Part shown: one piece after another, positions 37,833-48,198 of the stretch
Layout: every line of letters begins with the position of its first letter
Position numbering within the stretch: the first letter of the stretch is position 1
Assembly: GCA_002355455.1 (NCBI GenBank)
Contig: AP017375.1
Coordinates: 1,364,001 to 1,428,000, forward strand
Length of the DNA: 64,000 nt
Direction: 5' to 3'
From: Stanieria sp. NIES-3757
Lineage (GTDB): Bacteria; Cyanobacteriota; Cyanobacteriia; Cyanobacteriales; Xenococcaceae
Notes under the pieces: generated by a model
The model's database searches: none
What the model was told of the DNA's origin: nothing
The model's input: only the letters and a program-made list of their open reading frames with translations
Program-made: the position numbers and the translations under genes

Positions 37833-38585
37833 ATGAAAATTATATTGGATATTTTTTTTATGGCTTTAATCATATCTAATCATCAAAAATTACTCCCAAC
37901 TTTGAAATATGAGTTGAGTTCGTTTATTAGGTTGTATCCAGAGTTATTCTTTCCTATAGTAAATTTTAAAAGTAGTAAAAAACAAGCTGTAAATCAAAGT
38001 ACAGAAATAGTGATTGAAGGATTTCCTCGCTCTGGAAATAGTTTTTTTGTAGGAGCTTTTGAATTAGCACAAAATCATTCTGTTAAAATTGCACATCATC
38101 TTCATGCTCCTGCACAGCTTATTATGGCAGCTCGTAAAAACATTCCTGCTATTCTTTTGATCAGAAATCCGATAGATGCAGTAATGTCTATGAAAGCCAT
38201 GGATTTAGAATTAAGTTATATTCGTCCTCCAATAAATCAAAAACTAACTTCTCTGATGAAGAGTTATATTGATTTTTATAAAACTCTTATTCCTTACTCC
38301 GACCATTACATAATATCTTTGTTTGAAGTCACAACTAATGATTTTAGTTCAGTTATTGATAAAGTTAACAACAAATTTCAAACAAACTTTCAAGCTTTTA
38401 ATTTTAATAAAAAGAACACTCAAGAAATTTTCAATAAAAGGGGTGTTCATGCTGGACCAAACGCTAAAAGACAAGAAATTAAACAACTACTCCATAATGA
38501 ATTTCAATCTGATGCCATGCAAAAATTATCAGCGGAAGCAGAATCTATCTATCATCAGTTTGAGTTGATAGCTCAAAAACAATAA
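37833..38585 (+). CDS. sulfotransferase-family protein
   Basis: The 250-residue protein has the PAPS-binding 5' loop in IEGFPRSGNSFFVGAF (about 65-80) and a 3'-phosphate segment LLIRNPIDAVMSM (about 110-122), the two signatures of the sulfotransferase family. It could add sulfate to the exopolysaccharide, a common decoration in cyanobacteria. It is compact for the family and divergent outside the two motifs. A second ATG at 37860 would shorten it by nine residues. Confidence 0.78.
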   Translation: MKIILDIFFMALIISNHQKLLPTLKYELSSFIRLYPELFFPIVNFKSSKKQAVNQSTEIVIEGFPRSGNSFFVGAFELAQNHSVKIAHHLHAPAQLIMAARKNIPAILLIRNPIDAVMSMKAMDLELSYIRPPINQKLTSLMKSYIDFYKTLIPYSDHYIISLFEVTTNDFSSVIDKVNNKFQTNFQAFNFNKKNTQEIFNKRGVHAGPNAKRQEIKQLLHNEFQSDAMQKLSAEAESIYHQFELIAQKQ

Positions 38586-38642
38586 AATTAAGTAACTTTT
38601 TGTCGAATTATCAAGATCTTGATTAGTAAAAATTGATAAGTT

Positions 38643-39731
38643 ATGAAAATAATTCAAATTGTTCCAAGACTACCACCTGCTATTAATGGTTTAGGTGATT
38701 ATGCTTTAAATCTAGCTCGTCAACTAAATCAAGACTTTCATATAAAAACACATTTTGTTGTTGGCAACCCAGACTGGAATGGATTAAAAGAAATTGAAGG
38801 TTTTTCGATTAAAAAAGTTGAAGATCGCTCTAGTGAAGCATTAGCATCTTTGCTCTCACAGTTAGCTATAGATAAAGTACTACTACATTACGTCGGATAT
38901 GGTTACGCACAACGAGGTTGTCCAGTTTGGTTAATTGAAGGATTAAAACTATGGCATCAACAAAAGCCAGAACGAAAAATATTAACAATGTTTCATGAAG
39001 TATATGCTTCTTCTTACAAACCTTGGACAAGCTCTTTTTGGTCATCACCTCTGCAAAAAAATTTAGCAAGTCGATTAGCAAAATTGAGCGATGGAGTTAT
39101 GACTAATACTCAAGCTTATGCAGAAATGATTGCTAATTTAGGTATAAAAAAACATTTAAATATTCCTGTTATTCCAGTTTTTTCTAATATCGGCGAACCT
39201 ATTCAGGTTAAACCTTTATCTGAGCGAAAACCGTGGCTAGTAGTATTTGGTAATGTTAATAATCGCAGAAGAATCTTTACAGAATCAAAATTGCAATTAA
39301 ACTGGTTATGCCAAGCTTTGGCAATTGAAAAAATAATAGATATTGGCTCATCAACTGGATTAACTTTATCTACTATTAATAATATTCCTATTCAAGAAAT
39401 GGGAAAACAACCAGCAAAACAAATCAGTAGCATTTTGTTAAATTCTTGCGCTGGTTTTTTCAGTTATAATCCTGACTTATTAGCTAAATCTACCATTTTT
39501 GCTGCTTATTGCGCTCATGGATTACTACCTGTAAGTACTAAATCTAGCAATTTACAAATTGATGGAATCAACTCAGAAAAACATTATTTAGCTGTCAACG
39601 AAGTAATTCAAGATTTTAGAGTTGTAGATAAATTACAGGAGATTGCAGATAATGCTTGTGCTTGGTATCAAAATCATAACTTGCTAGTACAAGCAAAACT
39701 TTTTGCTAGTCAGTTACGTTACAAAATCTAA
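38643..39731 (+). CDS. glycosyltransferase, probable GT-B fold
   Basis: The 362-residue protein starts MKIIQIVPRLPPAINGLGDY ALNLARQL, a GT4-like opening with the acceptor-side glycine-rich loop. The centre contains LTMFHEVYASS and the switch region GVMTNTQAYAEMI. The usual C-terminal E-X7-E donor motif is not clear, so the donor half is divergent. It probably adds one sugar to the lipid-linked repeat unit. It is co-directional with its neighbours, within a gapless run. Confidence 0.72.
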   Translation: MKIIQIVPRLPPAINGLGDYALNLARQLNQDFHIKTHFVVGNPDWNGLKEIEGFSIKKVEDRSSEALASLLSQLAIDKVLLHYVGYGYAQRGCPVWLIEGLKLWHQQKPERKILTMFHEVYASSYKPWTSSFWSSPLQKNLASRLAKLSDGVMTNTQAYAEMIANLGIKKHLNIPVIPVFSNIGEPIQVKPLSERKPWLVVFGNVNNRRRIFTESKLQLNWLCQALAIEKIIDIGSSTGLTLSTINNIPIQEMGKQPAKQISSILLNSCAGFFSYNPDLLAKSTIFAAYCAHGLLPVSTKSSNLQIDGINSEKHYLAVNEVIQDFRVVDKLQEIADNACAWYQNHNLLVQAKLFASQLRYKI

Positions 39732-39756
39732 CTTTGCCAAAAAATTAAAAATATAA

Positions 39757-41148
39757 ATGAAAATTATTGTTGCTAGTATAGCTGTTATTTTTATTATTTA
39801 TTTTTCTTGTCTAAATTGGAAACGTTCAGTCAAAACAGTATTCTTTCTCGTTGTATTTGAAGGAATATTGAGAAAATGGGTATTACCTCAAGCAAGCGAT
39901 TTAATTTATTTCCTCAAAGATATTGTTTTATTGGGTGCCTATATTAAATATTTTGTTTTATCCCCATACGAAAAAAAAGTTCCGATTAAAAATGATTTTT
40001 TGAAGCTTATAATTTGTTTAGTAGCAGGATGGTGTTTATTTCAGGTTTTTAATCCCAGTCTTGGTTCTCCGATTGTAGGATTTTTTGGACTTAGAGGATA
40101 TTTATTTTATATTCCTTTGATGTGGATGATAACTAACCTTTTTTCTTCCGAAAAAGAATTATATCAATTTTTGCGATCGCATCTTCTGCTGATCATTCCT
40201 GTAGGCTTATTGGGAATTGTCCAGTTTTTTATTCCTGGTAGCTTTCTTAATGTCTATGCTGGCGGACAAGATGCAGTAGCGGGGTTCGCTGGCACAGATT
40301 TTGTCAGAATTACAGGAACCTTCTCTTACATTAGTGGCTATTCAATGTTTTTGAGTATTTGTTTTGCTCTTGTAATTCCGATATTTATTAAAGAGCATTC
40401 TTTAAAATGGCAAATTATTTTAGCTTTTGCTATGGCTTTGCTCATTGGTAATTCTTTGATGACTGGTTCGCGAGCAGTAATTTTGTTTGACTGTCTGTTT
40501 ATGATTGGATATTTTAGTTTGCTATGGTGGCAACAGCCATCTCTAGTTGCTAAATATTTAAGACGTTTCTTGATCCCAATTATTTTGTCTTTAATCACAA
40601 TTACATTTGGTTTACGTCCTGCTTTTGATGCTTTTATTAACCGTGCGACTTCTTCCGACAATTTGAGCAATCGTATTGTAGATACATTTGTGGTCGCTCA
40701 ATATTTTCAATTTAAATTTTGGGATGGTTATGGTACTGGCGCAGCTAATCAAGCAACTAACTCATTACGTAGTTTATTAAACCTACCTCATGGGGAATTG
40801 ATCCCAATAGGATTTGAACAAGAGATGGGGAGAATTGCGCTTGAGTTAGGTCCTATTGGATTTTTATTGTGGTACGGACTTCGCATAAGTTTATTTATTG
40901 CTTTAGGGTTAGTATTTTTGCGATTAAGAAAACCATTTTTAAAGCAATTAGCTCTTGCTGTTTTTTTAATTCATGCTATTCAACTTAATGGTCCCTTAGT
41001 TACTCATCCAACTTTCTCGATTTATTACTGGTTTCTAACTGGTTTTATTTTTCTATTACCACGTTTAGAAACTCTCGAACATTGGTATCATCAACAGAGT
41101 AATCAAAATGTCCTACCCTCGTCTTCTTTTGGTGCAAGGTACAGCTAA
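39757..41148 (+). CDS. Wzy-like polysaccharide polymerase / O-antigen ligase family
   Basis: The 463-residue protein has about eleven hydrophobic segments and a large loop in the middle to late region. TGSRAVILFDCLF and the GYGTGAANQATNS region followed by ELGPIGFLLWYG match O-antigen ligase/polymerase proteins. It should join repeat units on the periplasmic side after Wzx-type flipping. Its last 41 bases overlap the next glycosyltransferase, so the two are translationally coupled. Confidence 0.85.
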   Translation: MKIIVASIAVIFIIYFSCLNWKRSVKTVFFLVVFEGILRKWVLPQASDLIYFLKDIVLLGAYIKYFVLSPYEKKVPIKNDFLKLIICLVAGWCLFQVFNPSLGSPIVGFFGLRGYLFYIPLMWMITNLFSSEKELYQFLRSHLLLIIPVGLLGIVQFFIPGSFLNVYAGGQDAVAGFAGTDFVRITGTFSYISGYSMFLSICFALVIPIFIKEHSLKWQIILAFAMALLIGNSLMTGSRAVILFDCLFMIGYFSLLWWQQPSLVAKYLRRFLIPIILSLITITFGLRPAFDAFINRATSSDNLSNRIVDTFVVAQYFQFKFWDGYGTGAANQATNSLRSLLNLPHGELIPIGFEQEMGRIALELGPIGFLLWYGLRISLFIALGLVFLRLRKPFLKQLALAVFLIHAIQLNGPLVTHPTFSIYYWFLTGFIFLLPRLETLEHWYHQQSNQNVLPSSSFGARYS

Positions 41149-42373
41149 CTCCAATTCATTAAATGCTGCTGTATCTTTATCGGAAATTGGTTTATTAAAT
41201 GAAGTAGTTACTACTCTTGCCTACGATCCGAAGGGAAATATAGCAAAATACATTAAAAAACTACCAAAAAAAATAGGAAATACTATAGAATCTGAATTTA
41301 ATCGTCGAATTTGGAATTTACCTCAAGATGGCTTGATTCGTAGACATATAGGTGCAGAATTATTGCGATTAACATTAGTTAAATTAGATATATATAAATA
41401 TATTGGTTTAAATCCTAGAAGATTAATTGATTGGGTATATTTTTCCTTAGATAGTCATACTGCAAAAAAGCATCTTAATAATATTGATGCGGTTTATGGT
41501 TATGAAGATGAAGTAGCAACTACATTCGAGGTTGCTAAAAAGAAAGGAATTATTTGTTTATACGATCTGCCGATTATGTTTTATCAGATGAGTCGAAATA
41601 TTCAAGCCCAAGAAGCTGAACTTTTTCCGGATTTATCTGATTCATTGATGGCAGTTAATGAACCTTCTTGGAAAATTAAACGTAAAGAGAAAGAAATTCA
41701 ATTAGCCGACCATATTTTTGTTGCTTCTTCAATTACTAAAAGATCGGTACTTGAGTTGGGAATTAGTTCAGAAAAAATTAGTGTAATTCCTTATGGCGCA
41801 CCAATAGATTACTTTCAGCCACAAACTAAACTAGATCGAAAATTTCGTGCCTTATATGTAGGTAGGTTATCGCCAAGAAAAGGAGTTCATTATTTATTAA
41901 AAGCTTGGCAAGAATTGAAATTACCTAATGCAGAGTTATTGTTTGTTGGCTCAAATTTATTTCCTCATGGTTGGCTAGACAGCTATGCAGGTCAATTCCG
42001 TCATATTTCCTCTGTTTCTCATGTTTCTCTCAATCAATACTACAGTTCTGGCAGTGTATTAGTTTTTCCCTCTTTAGTAGAAGGATTTGGATTAGTACTG
42101 ACTGAAGCAATGGCTTGTGGTATTCCTGTTATTACTACTCCTAATACTGCCGGTCCAGATATTATCACTGATGGAGTTGAAGGTTTTATTATTCCGATTA
42201 GAGATGTAGAAGCACTTAAAGAAAAACTAGAGTGGTGCTACAAACATCCCGAAGAATTAGCCGAGATGGGTAAAGCAGCCAGAAGGAAAGCAGAACAATT
42301 AACTTGGGATTTGTATCGTCAAAGATTGGCTAACCGAGTACAAGAAATTTTAGCCCAACATCAGAAGGTGTAA
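41108..42373 (+). CDS. GT4-family glycosyltransferase
   Basis: The 421-residue protein is a GT-B glycosyltransferase. The C-terminal half has FRALYVGRLSPRKGVHYLL and the donor-sugar motif FPSLVEGFGLVLTEAMACGIPV with the E-X7-E pair, then the IPIRDVEALKEKL tail. The N-terminal half is divergent. It starts inside the polymerase gene and runs into the next gene with 2 nt spacing. Confidence 0.93.
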   Translation: MSYPRLLLVQGTANSNSLNAAVSLSEIGLLNEVVTTLAYDPKGNIAKYIKKLPKKIGNTIESEFNRRIWNLPQDGLIRRHIGAELLRLTLVKLDIYKYIGLNPRRLIDWVYFSLDSHTAKKHLNNIDAVYGYEDEVATTFEVAKKKGIICLYDLPIMFYQMSRNIQAQEAELFPDLSDSLMAVNEPSWKIKRKEKEIQLADHIFVASSITKRSVLELGISSEKISVIPYGAPIDYFQPQTKLDRKFRALYVGRLSPRKGVHYLLKAWQELKLPNAELLFVGSNLFPHGWLDSYAGQFRHISSVSHVSLNQYYSSGSVLVFPSLVEGFGLVLTEAMACGIPVITTPNTAGPDIITDGVEGFIIPIRDVEALKEKLEWCYKHPEELAEMGKAARRKAEQLTWDLYRQRLANRVQEILAQHQKV

Positions 42374-42375
42374 AG

Positions 42376-43551
42376 ATGAATAATGAACAATTAAAAATAC
42401 CTTCTTTTCATTTGTGGATTCCTAATATTTTTGAATTTAAGGGAGGTATTCAGGTTTATTCGGCTATTTTACTAGAAGCTTTGCAGAAATTATATCCTCA
42501 AAGCAAGTACGATGTTTTGTTATTACACGATCGCTCTTATAGGGCTGGTTTTATTTCCTCTAATAAAATTAGATGGCACTATTGCGGTAGGGTTCCCATA
42601 GCATTAAGATACTTTGTTTATACTGCTCAATTAGTCGGCTGGGGACTATGGCAAAAACCTAAATTAATTATTGCTACTCATCTCAACTTCACAGTAGTTG
42701 CCTATTGGTTAAAAAAATTAATAGGTATTCATTATTGGACAGTAGCTCATGGAATCGAAGCTTGGGATATTCAGCGTCCTGCTTTAACTAGAGCTTTGCA
42801 TTATGCAGATAAAATACTAGCAGTAAGTAATTATACCCGAGATCGCTTGATTGCTGAACAAAAACTCGATCCAAACAAAATTGCTGTTTTACCTAACACT
42901 TTTGATGCCAGTCGTTTCCAAATCGCCACCAAACCTAAATATTTGCTGGAAAAATATGGATTGCAAGCCCAACAACCAGTAATTTTAACTGTTGCTAGAC
43001 TAGCTGAAGCTCAAAGATATAAAGGTTACGACCAAATCTTGCAAACATTACCGCAGATACGTCAGACTATTCCCGATGTGCATTATTTAATTGTAGGTAA
43101 AGGAAAAGATCGACCTCGTATTGAAAGCTTAATCGAGTACTTAGGATTGCAAGACTGTGTTACTTTAGCTGGCTTTGTTCCCGACGAACAACTGTGTGAT
43201 TATTACAATCTCTGCGATGTTTTTGCTATGCCTAGTAAGAAAGAAGGATTTGGTATTGTCTATCTAGAAGCTTTAGCTTGTGGTAAACCAGTTTTAGCAG
43301 GAAACCAAGATGGTGCAGTTGATGCTTTGTGTCATGGTGAATTAGGTGCTTTAGTTAATCCCGATAATATGGATGAAATTACCCAAACAATAATTCAAAT
43401 TTTACAAGGTAAATATCCAAATTCTCTAATTTATCAACCTGAAGAATTAAGAAAAAAAGTAATTAATATATTTGGTTTTGAAAGTTTTAAAAAAACTCTA
43501 TCGACTTATCTTTTTGAGCAACAAATCAGCGTTGACAAAACCATTGAATAA
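42376..43551 (+). CDS. GT4-family glycosyltransferase
   Basis: The 391-residue protein has the GT4 pattern: IFEFKGGIQVYSAILLEAL in the acceptor domain, VAHGIEAWDIQ, ILTVARLAEAQRYKGYDQIL at the linker and MPSKKEGFGIVYLEALACGKPV as the donor E-X7-E motif. It is part of a run of three GT4 genes that would build the repeat unit one sugar at a time. The ATG lies 2 nt after the preceding stop codon. Confidence 0.94.
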   Translation: MNNEQLKIPSFHLWIPNIFEFKGGIQVYSAILLEALQKLYPQSKYDVLLLHDRSYRAGFISSNKIRWHYCGRVPIALRYFVYTAQLVGWGLWQKPKLIIATHLNFTVVAYWLKKLIGIHYWTVAHGIEAWDIQRPALTRALHYADKILAVSNYTRDRLIAEQKLDPNKIAVLPNTFDASRFQIATKPKYLLEKYGLQAQQPVILTVARLAEAQRYKGYDQILQTLPQIRQTIPDVHYLIVGKGKDRPRIESLIEYLGLQDCVTLAGFVPDEQLCDYYNLCDVFAMPSKKEGFGIVYLEALACGKPVLAGNQDGAVDALCHGELGALVNPDNMDEITQTIIQILQGKYPNSLIYQPEELRKKVINIFGFESFKKTLSTYLFEQQISVDKTIE

Positions 43552-43580
43552 AATCTAATTTCCAAATTGGAGTAAACCAC

Positions 43581-44753
43581 ATGAAAATTCTCCATGTTAT
43601 TCCTTCTATTGCTCCAATAAGAGGTGGCCCTAGTCAAGCCGTCTTAGAAATTGTTAGCGCACTTCAGCATCTAGATATTGAAGTAGAAATTATTACTACT
43701 AATGATGATGGTAGTAACCTTTTAGATGTTCCACTATCCACTAGAACTAAATATAAAGAAGTTCCTGTTTGGTTTTTTTCTCGTTTTTCACCCAAAATTC
43801 ATTCGATTAGAGAATTTGCTTTTTCTAGTCAATTAACTAGTTGGCTGTGGCGCAATATAACTAATTACGATTTATTACACGTTCATGCTATTTTTTCTTA
43901 TCCTTCAACGATCGCAATGCTGATTGCTCGTCTCAAAAATATTCCTTATATTTGTCGTCCTTTGGGTCAATTATGTCAGTGGTCTTTACAACAAGGTTAT
44001 CAAAAAAAGCAAACTTATCTTAGGTTAATTGAAAGAGATAATTTGAATGGTTCGCAAGCGTTGCATTTTACGGCAAAACAAGAACAACAAGAAGCAGCTA
44101 ATCTTAATTTAAAATGTCCTAACTTTATTCTTCCCCATGGTATAAATCTTCCATCTCAAATACCAGAAGCAAGAAGCAGGTTAAAACATCAATTACAAAT
44201 AACTGAAAACGAACCGATTATTTTATTTCTCTCGCGATTACACCCCAAAAAAGGATTAGATTATCTAATTCCAGCTTTGGGAAAATTAACTCATAAATCT
44301 TTTACTTTTGTTTTGGCTGGAAATGGAAATACTGAATATGAAATTGAAATAGAAAAACTATTACATAAACATGATATTTACAATCGAACCCATCGAGTCG
44401 GTTTCGTTGAGGGAGAATATAAAAATTTGTTACTTCAAGGTGCTGATCTTTTTGCCCTTACTTCCTATTCTGAAAACTTTGGTATTGCAGTTTTAGAAGC
44501 TTTAGCAGCAGGAATTCCTGCTTTAATTACCCCTGGCGTTGCTTTATCCCCTGTGTTAAAACAGGAGCGAATTGGATACGTTACGGATTTGAATATCGAT
44601 GCTATTACTTCATCAATTGAATATTGCATGAATAATTTACCAGAATTAAAACAAAAAGGCGATCGCGCTCGTCAAGTTATTTTAAAACAATATACTTGGG
44701 ATAGTATTGCTGCAAAATTAATTGATATCTATAGTGCAGTTATTAAGCCATAA
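43581..44753 (+). CDS. GT4-family glycosyltransferase
   Basis: The 390-residue protein opens MKILHVIPSIAPIRGGPSQA and ends with the donor region FALTSYSENFGIAVLEALAA, with a preceding ILFLSRLHPKKGLDYLI. Both are typical of GT4 enzymes. CIRPLGQ-like segments in the N-terminal domain (CRPLGQLCQWSLQQGYQKK) are common in this subgroup. A ribosome-binding site (GGAG) is 10 nt upstream of the ATG. Confidence 0.94.
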   Translation: MKILHVIPSIAPIRGGPSQAVLEIVSALQHLDIEVEIITTNDDGSNLLDVPLSTRTKYKEVPVWFFSRFSPKIHSIREFAFSSQLTSWLWRNITNYDLLHVHAIFSYPSTIAMLIARLKNIPYICRPLGQLCQWSLQQGYQKKQTYLRLIERDNLNGSQALHFTAKQEQQEAANLNLKCPNFILPHGINLPSQIPEARSRLKHQLQITENEPIILFLSRLHPKKGLDYLIPALGKLTHKSFTFVLAGNGNTEYEIEIEKLLHKHDIYNRTHRVGFVEGEYKNLLLQGADLFALTSYSENFGIAVLEALAAGIPALITPGVALSPVLKQERIGYVTDLNIDAITSSIEYCMNNLPELKQKGDRARQVILKQYTWDSIAAKLIDIYSAVIKP

Positions 44754-45009
44754 TCTTTACCTGTCTATTAATACCTCTAGAAATTAAGAATTTTTACTAC
44801 TGTTATGAATAAATACAAATATTTTTCTTATTCAAATGGCAATTTCGATCTCTGTAAAAACTTTTGATAGTTTCTTAAAATCAGAACGTTTTACAGAGTT
44901 AAAGTTTGATCGTGCAAGTAGATTTTTCTATTTGATGAAATTAATGTTGTGTTTCTGTATGTTATTGAAAGAAAAAGAGTAATTATTGTATTTGTGAGCG
45001 GATTTGGCC

Positions 45010-45777
45010 ATGCTTGAAGACATAACTCCACTAATACTTACTTATAATGAAGCTCCCAATATTGGTCGTACTTTAGCTCAACTTACCTGGGCAAAAAAAA
45101 TAATTATTATTGATAGTTATAGTACAGATACTACTTTAGAGCTTCTTCACTCTTATCCTCAAGTACAAATATTTTCGAGGAATTTTGATACTTTTGCTAA
45201 TCAATGTAATTATGGATTAGAACAAATAAATACTGAGTGGGTACTTTCTATCGATGCAGATTATATACTTACCGAGCAATTAATTAGAGAAATTAATTCT
45301 TTATCACCAGAAAACTTGTATGATGGTTATTTTGTAAACTTTAAATATTGCATTTTTGGTAAGCCATTACGAGCGACATTACTACCTCATCGTCAAGTGC
45401 TTTTTAAACGAAACAAAGCACATTATGTCGATGATGGTCATGCTCATCAAGTTATTGTCAAAGGAAAATCTAGTCATCTTAATTCTTATATTTATCACGA
45501 CGATCGCAAATCTTTAACTCGATGGTTACAATCTCAAGACCGCTACATGATCTTTGAAGTAAAAAAATTGTTAGAAACACCTGAACATGAACTAAGTGTT
45601 GGAGATAAAATTCGTAGAAAAAAAATTCTTGCCCCTTTTGTAATTTTATTTTATTGCTTAATTCTCAAGGGAGGAATATTAGATGGTTGGAGAGGTTGGT
45701 ACTATGCTTTTCAACGAACTTTAGCAGAAATTTTACTTTCCATTCGTTTAATTGAAAAAAATGTTAGCTACCAATAA
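45010..45777 (+). CDS. GT2-family glycosyltransferase
   Basis: The 255-residue protein has the GT-A opening TPLILTYNEAPNIGRTLAQL, a nucleotide-binding IIIIDSYSTDTT and the metal site LSIDADYIL (Asp-X-Asp). It resembles WaaE/KdtX-like enzymes. I chose ATG 45010 rather than the TTG two codons earlier. Its C-terminus has a hydrophobic stretch that may associate with the membrane. It overlaps galE by 17 nt. Confidence 0.92.
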   Translation: MLEDITPLILTYNEAPNIGRTLAQLTWAKKIIIIDSYSTDTTLELLHSYPQVQIFSRNFDTFANQCNYGLEQINTEWVLSIDADYILTEQLIREINSLSPENLYDGYFVNFKYCIFGKPLRATLLPHRQVLFKRNKAHYVDDGHAHQVIVKGKSSHLNSYIYHDDRKSLTRWLQSQDRYMIFEVKKLLETPEHELSVGDKIRRKKILAPFVILFYCLILKGGILDGWRGWYYAFQRTLAEILLSIRLIEKNVSYQ

Positions 45778-46819
45778 CACAACAATTTTAGTTACAGGTG
45801 GAGCAGGCTACATTGGTTCTCATGCAGTGTTAGCTCTTCAACGTAAAGGCTATCAAGTTATTGTTTTAGACAATCTTGTTTATGGACATAGAGATATTGT
45901 AGAAAAGGTATTACAAACAGAATTATGGATTGGAGATATTAGCGATCGCTCTTGTCTAGATCGACTCTTTAGTACTTACAATATTGCTGGAGTGATGCAT
46001 TTTGCTGCCTATGCTTATGTAGGAGAATCTGTTATTAAGCCAGATAAATATTACCGTAATAATGTAGTTGGAACTATAAATCTTTTAGACGCTATGTTAA
46101 CAGCAGGTGTCCAAAAATTAGTTTTTTCTTCTACCTGTGCTACCTACGGAATTCCTGATACTATTCCTATTCCAGAAACTCATCGTCAAAATCCAATTAA
46201 TGCTTATGGAACAAGCAAATTTATGGTAGAAAAAATCTTACAGGATTACAATCGTGCCTATAATTTTAAATCGGTAATTTTTCGTTATTTTAATGCTGCT
46301 GGTGCCGAACCAACAGGTTTGTTAGGAGAGAATCATAATCCAGAAACTCATTTAATTCCTTTAGTGTTGTTAACTGCTTTAGGCAAAGAAAAATCCATTA
46401 AAATTTTTGGTACGGACTATTCTACTTCTGATGGAACTTGCATTCGAGATTATATTCATGTATGTGATTTAGCCAATGCTCATGTATTGGGGCTAGAATA
46501 TCTCTTGCAAGGCGGAAATACAGTTACTTTAAATTTGGGAAATGGTAATGGTTTTTCTGTAAAAGAGGTAATAGAAACAGCACAAAAAATTACTAACATT
46601 AAAATTCCTATAGAAGAAGCTCTACGTCGCCCAGGAGATCCACCTGTACTTGTAGGCAGTAGCGAACTAGCAAGAAAAATTCTTCGTTGGTATCCTCAGT
46701 ATTCTGATTTAAATCAAATCATTACTCATGCTTGGAACTGGCATCAAAAAAGGCATCAAAATTTAACATTTAAAACTAATAGTTTTATGAAAAATATATT
46801 ACAAAAATATAAAATTTGA
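45761..46819 (+). CDS. galE: UDP-glucose 4-epimerase
   Basis: GalE interconverts UDP-glucose and UDP-galactose, supplying a donor for the cluster. The 352-residue protein has the NAD-binding ILVTGGAGYIGSH, the catalytic Ser in FSSTCATYG, the Tyr-Lys pair in YGTSKFMVEKI and RYFNAAGA. The start at ATG 45761 is preferred over a TTG nine bases earlier. A tail of about 20 residues after the family core is rich in Lys and Asn and has no clear role. Confidence 0.94.
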   Translation: MLATNNTTILVTGGAGYIGSHAVLALQRKGYQVIVLDNLVYGHRDIVEKVLQTELWIGDISDRSCLDRLFSTYNIAGVMHFAAYAYVGESVIKPDKYYRNNVVGTINLLDAMLTAGVQKLVFSSTCATYGIPDTIPIPETHRQNPINAYGTSKFMVEKILQDYNRAYNFKSVIFRYFNAAGAEPTGLLGENHNPETHLIPLVLLTALGKEKSIKIFGTDYSTSDGTCIRDYIHVCDLANAHVLGLEYLLQGGNTVTLNLGNGNGFSVKEVIETAQKITNIKIPIEEALRRPGDPPVLVGSSELARKILRWYPQYSDLNQIITHAWNWHQKRHQNLTFKTNSFMKNILQKYKI

Positions 46820-47061
46820 TTTTTAAAATAGCCAAAAATAAATGATGTTAATCAATATATTTAAATTTTAACTTAAAGTAAATAATTTATTGAGCAATCA
46901 AAAAATTTTTGCTTTTTATTATTTTTATCGAATATTTAAGTTTAAAAGGTAAAATTTATCTAATTTAGTTTGCTAGTATTAAGTATTTCAAAAAAAAATG
47001 TTGGCATAAGTGACTTTCTAGATTAAATTAATTGAAAAATCACAATATTAGTAAATATAAT
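46820..47061. other. AT-rich spacer between galE and the acyltransferase
   Basis: The 242-base gap is very AT-rich and shows no further gene or hairpin. Confidence 0.45.
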
Positions 47062-48198
47062 ATGGCACTTTTATCTAAGGAAAAAATATCTTTAAATCTT
47101 AGAAGTCTTGATGCTCTACGAGGTATTTTAGCAATTTATGTGGTATTAGGTCATTGTCGGTGGTTACTCTGGGTAGGAAATAGTGAATGGAATCAATATA
47201 CTCATCCTTGGTGGGCTAACTTTTTAGCTTTAGCTTCAGCTATTTTCAGATATGGACATGAAGCTGTCATGATTTTTTTTGTTCTTAGTGGATTTTTTAT
47301 TCATCTAAGAATTTCTCAGCAATTAGCTAATAACAAGACTTTTTCTTTTGATATTATTAGTTTTTATAAACGCCGTTGCCATCGTTTAATTCCCCCTTAT
47401 TTTTTTGCTCTTGCTTTAACTGTTATTATTGATTTAGTCGGAATGGCACTTTATCCTAGTCTTTATAATGGATTAACAGGTGATGCGCTATTAGATAGCA
47501 ATTTTCTCAAAAAGGGTTTTTCTTATATCTCTGTATTACCTGCATTATTCGTATTGCCTAGTAGCTTAGGTCAAGATTTTGGTTCTAATGGACCTCTTTG
47601 GTCTCTTGCTTATGAAATTTTTTATTATTTAATATATCCATTCTGGTTGATTTTACGACGTTTAGGAGTATGGCAAGGATATCTTGGAGGAATTGGGTTA
47701 GCTATTATTGCAGTTATATTTTTAGAACCTTCTTTTATAAGTTCAACCCTAATTCATTATCCGATTTGGTTAAGTGGAGCATTTCTTGCCGAACAATTGA
47801 CTAAAAAAAGAATTAAAAAATCAGTAGTTATTATTAGTATAATTTTAAGTATTTTATCTTTTATTTCTATTAATTTGTCTCTACCAATGTTATTGAAATT
47901 ATCTGTATATGCTATTTTTGGTTTTAGTATAGTATTTACTTGTGTTAATTTACCCTTTTCAGTGGTTGGTAATTATTGGCATAGTTTTTTTGAATCTTTA
48001 GGAAAAAAATCTTATACCATTTATATTTGCCATTTTCCTATTATTACTATATTTAGTGCCTGGTCAATTGAAGTATTAGGAACTAGACCAATGGCTGGAT
48101 GGCTTGCCTGTAGTGTAGCAATATTTACTTTATTGTTTTGTCATGTTTGTTTTTTATTGTGTGAACAAAAATTTCTTCATGATCGTTTAAAAGTATAA
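47062..48198 (+). CDS. acyltransferase 3 family membrane protein
   Basis: The 378-residue protein has about ten hydrophobic segments. The opening RSLDALRGILAIYVVLGHC holds the catalytic His of this family, and the region MIFFVLSGFFIHLR with KRRCHRLIPPYF follows. It should O-acylate (often acetylate) the polysaccharide at the membrane. The start at ATG 47062 gives the normal N-terminus; an upstream TTG at 47032 is less likely. It is the last gene of the cluster. Confidence 0.92.
   Translation: MALLSKEKISLNLRSLDALRGILAIYVVLGHCRWLLWVGNSEWNQYTHPWWANFLALASAIFRYGHEAVMIFFVLSGFFIHLRISQQLANNKTFSFDIISFYKRRCHRLIPPYFFALALTVIIDLVGMALYPSLYNGLTGDALLDSNFLKKGFSYISVLPALFVLPSSLGQDFGSNGPLWSLAYEIFYYLIYPFWLILRRLGVWQGYLGGIGLAIIAVIFLEPSFISSTLIHYPIWLSGAFLAEQLTKKRIKKSVVIISIILSILSFISINLSLPMLLKLSVYAIFGFSIVFTCVNLPFSVVGNYWHSFFESLGKKSYTIYICHFPIITIFSAWSIEVLGTRPMAGWLACSVAIFTLLFCHVCFLLCEQKFLHDRLKV

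Noticed and set aside
44836-44982. 48-codon plus-strand frame between two glycosyltransferase genes
   Set aside because: It has no ribosome-binding site, no family resemblance and spacer-like composition.
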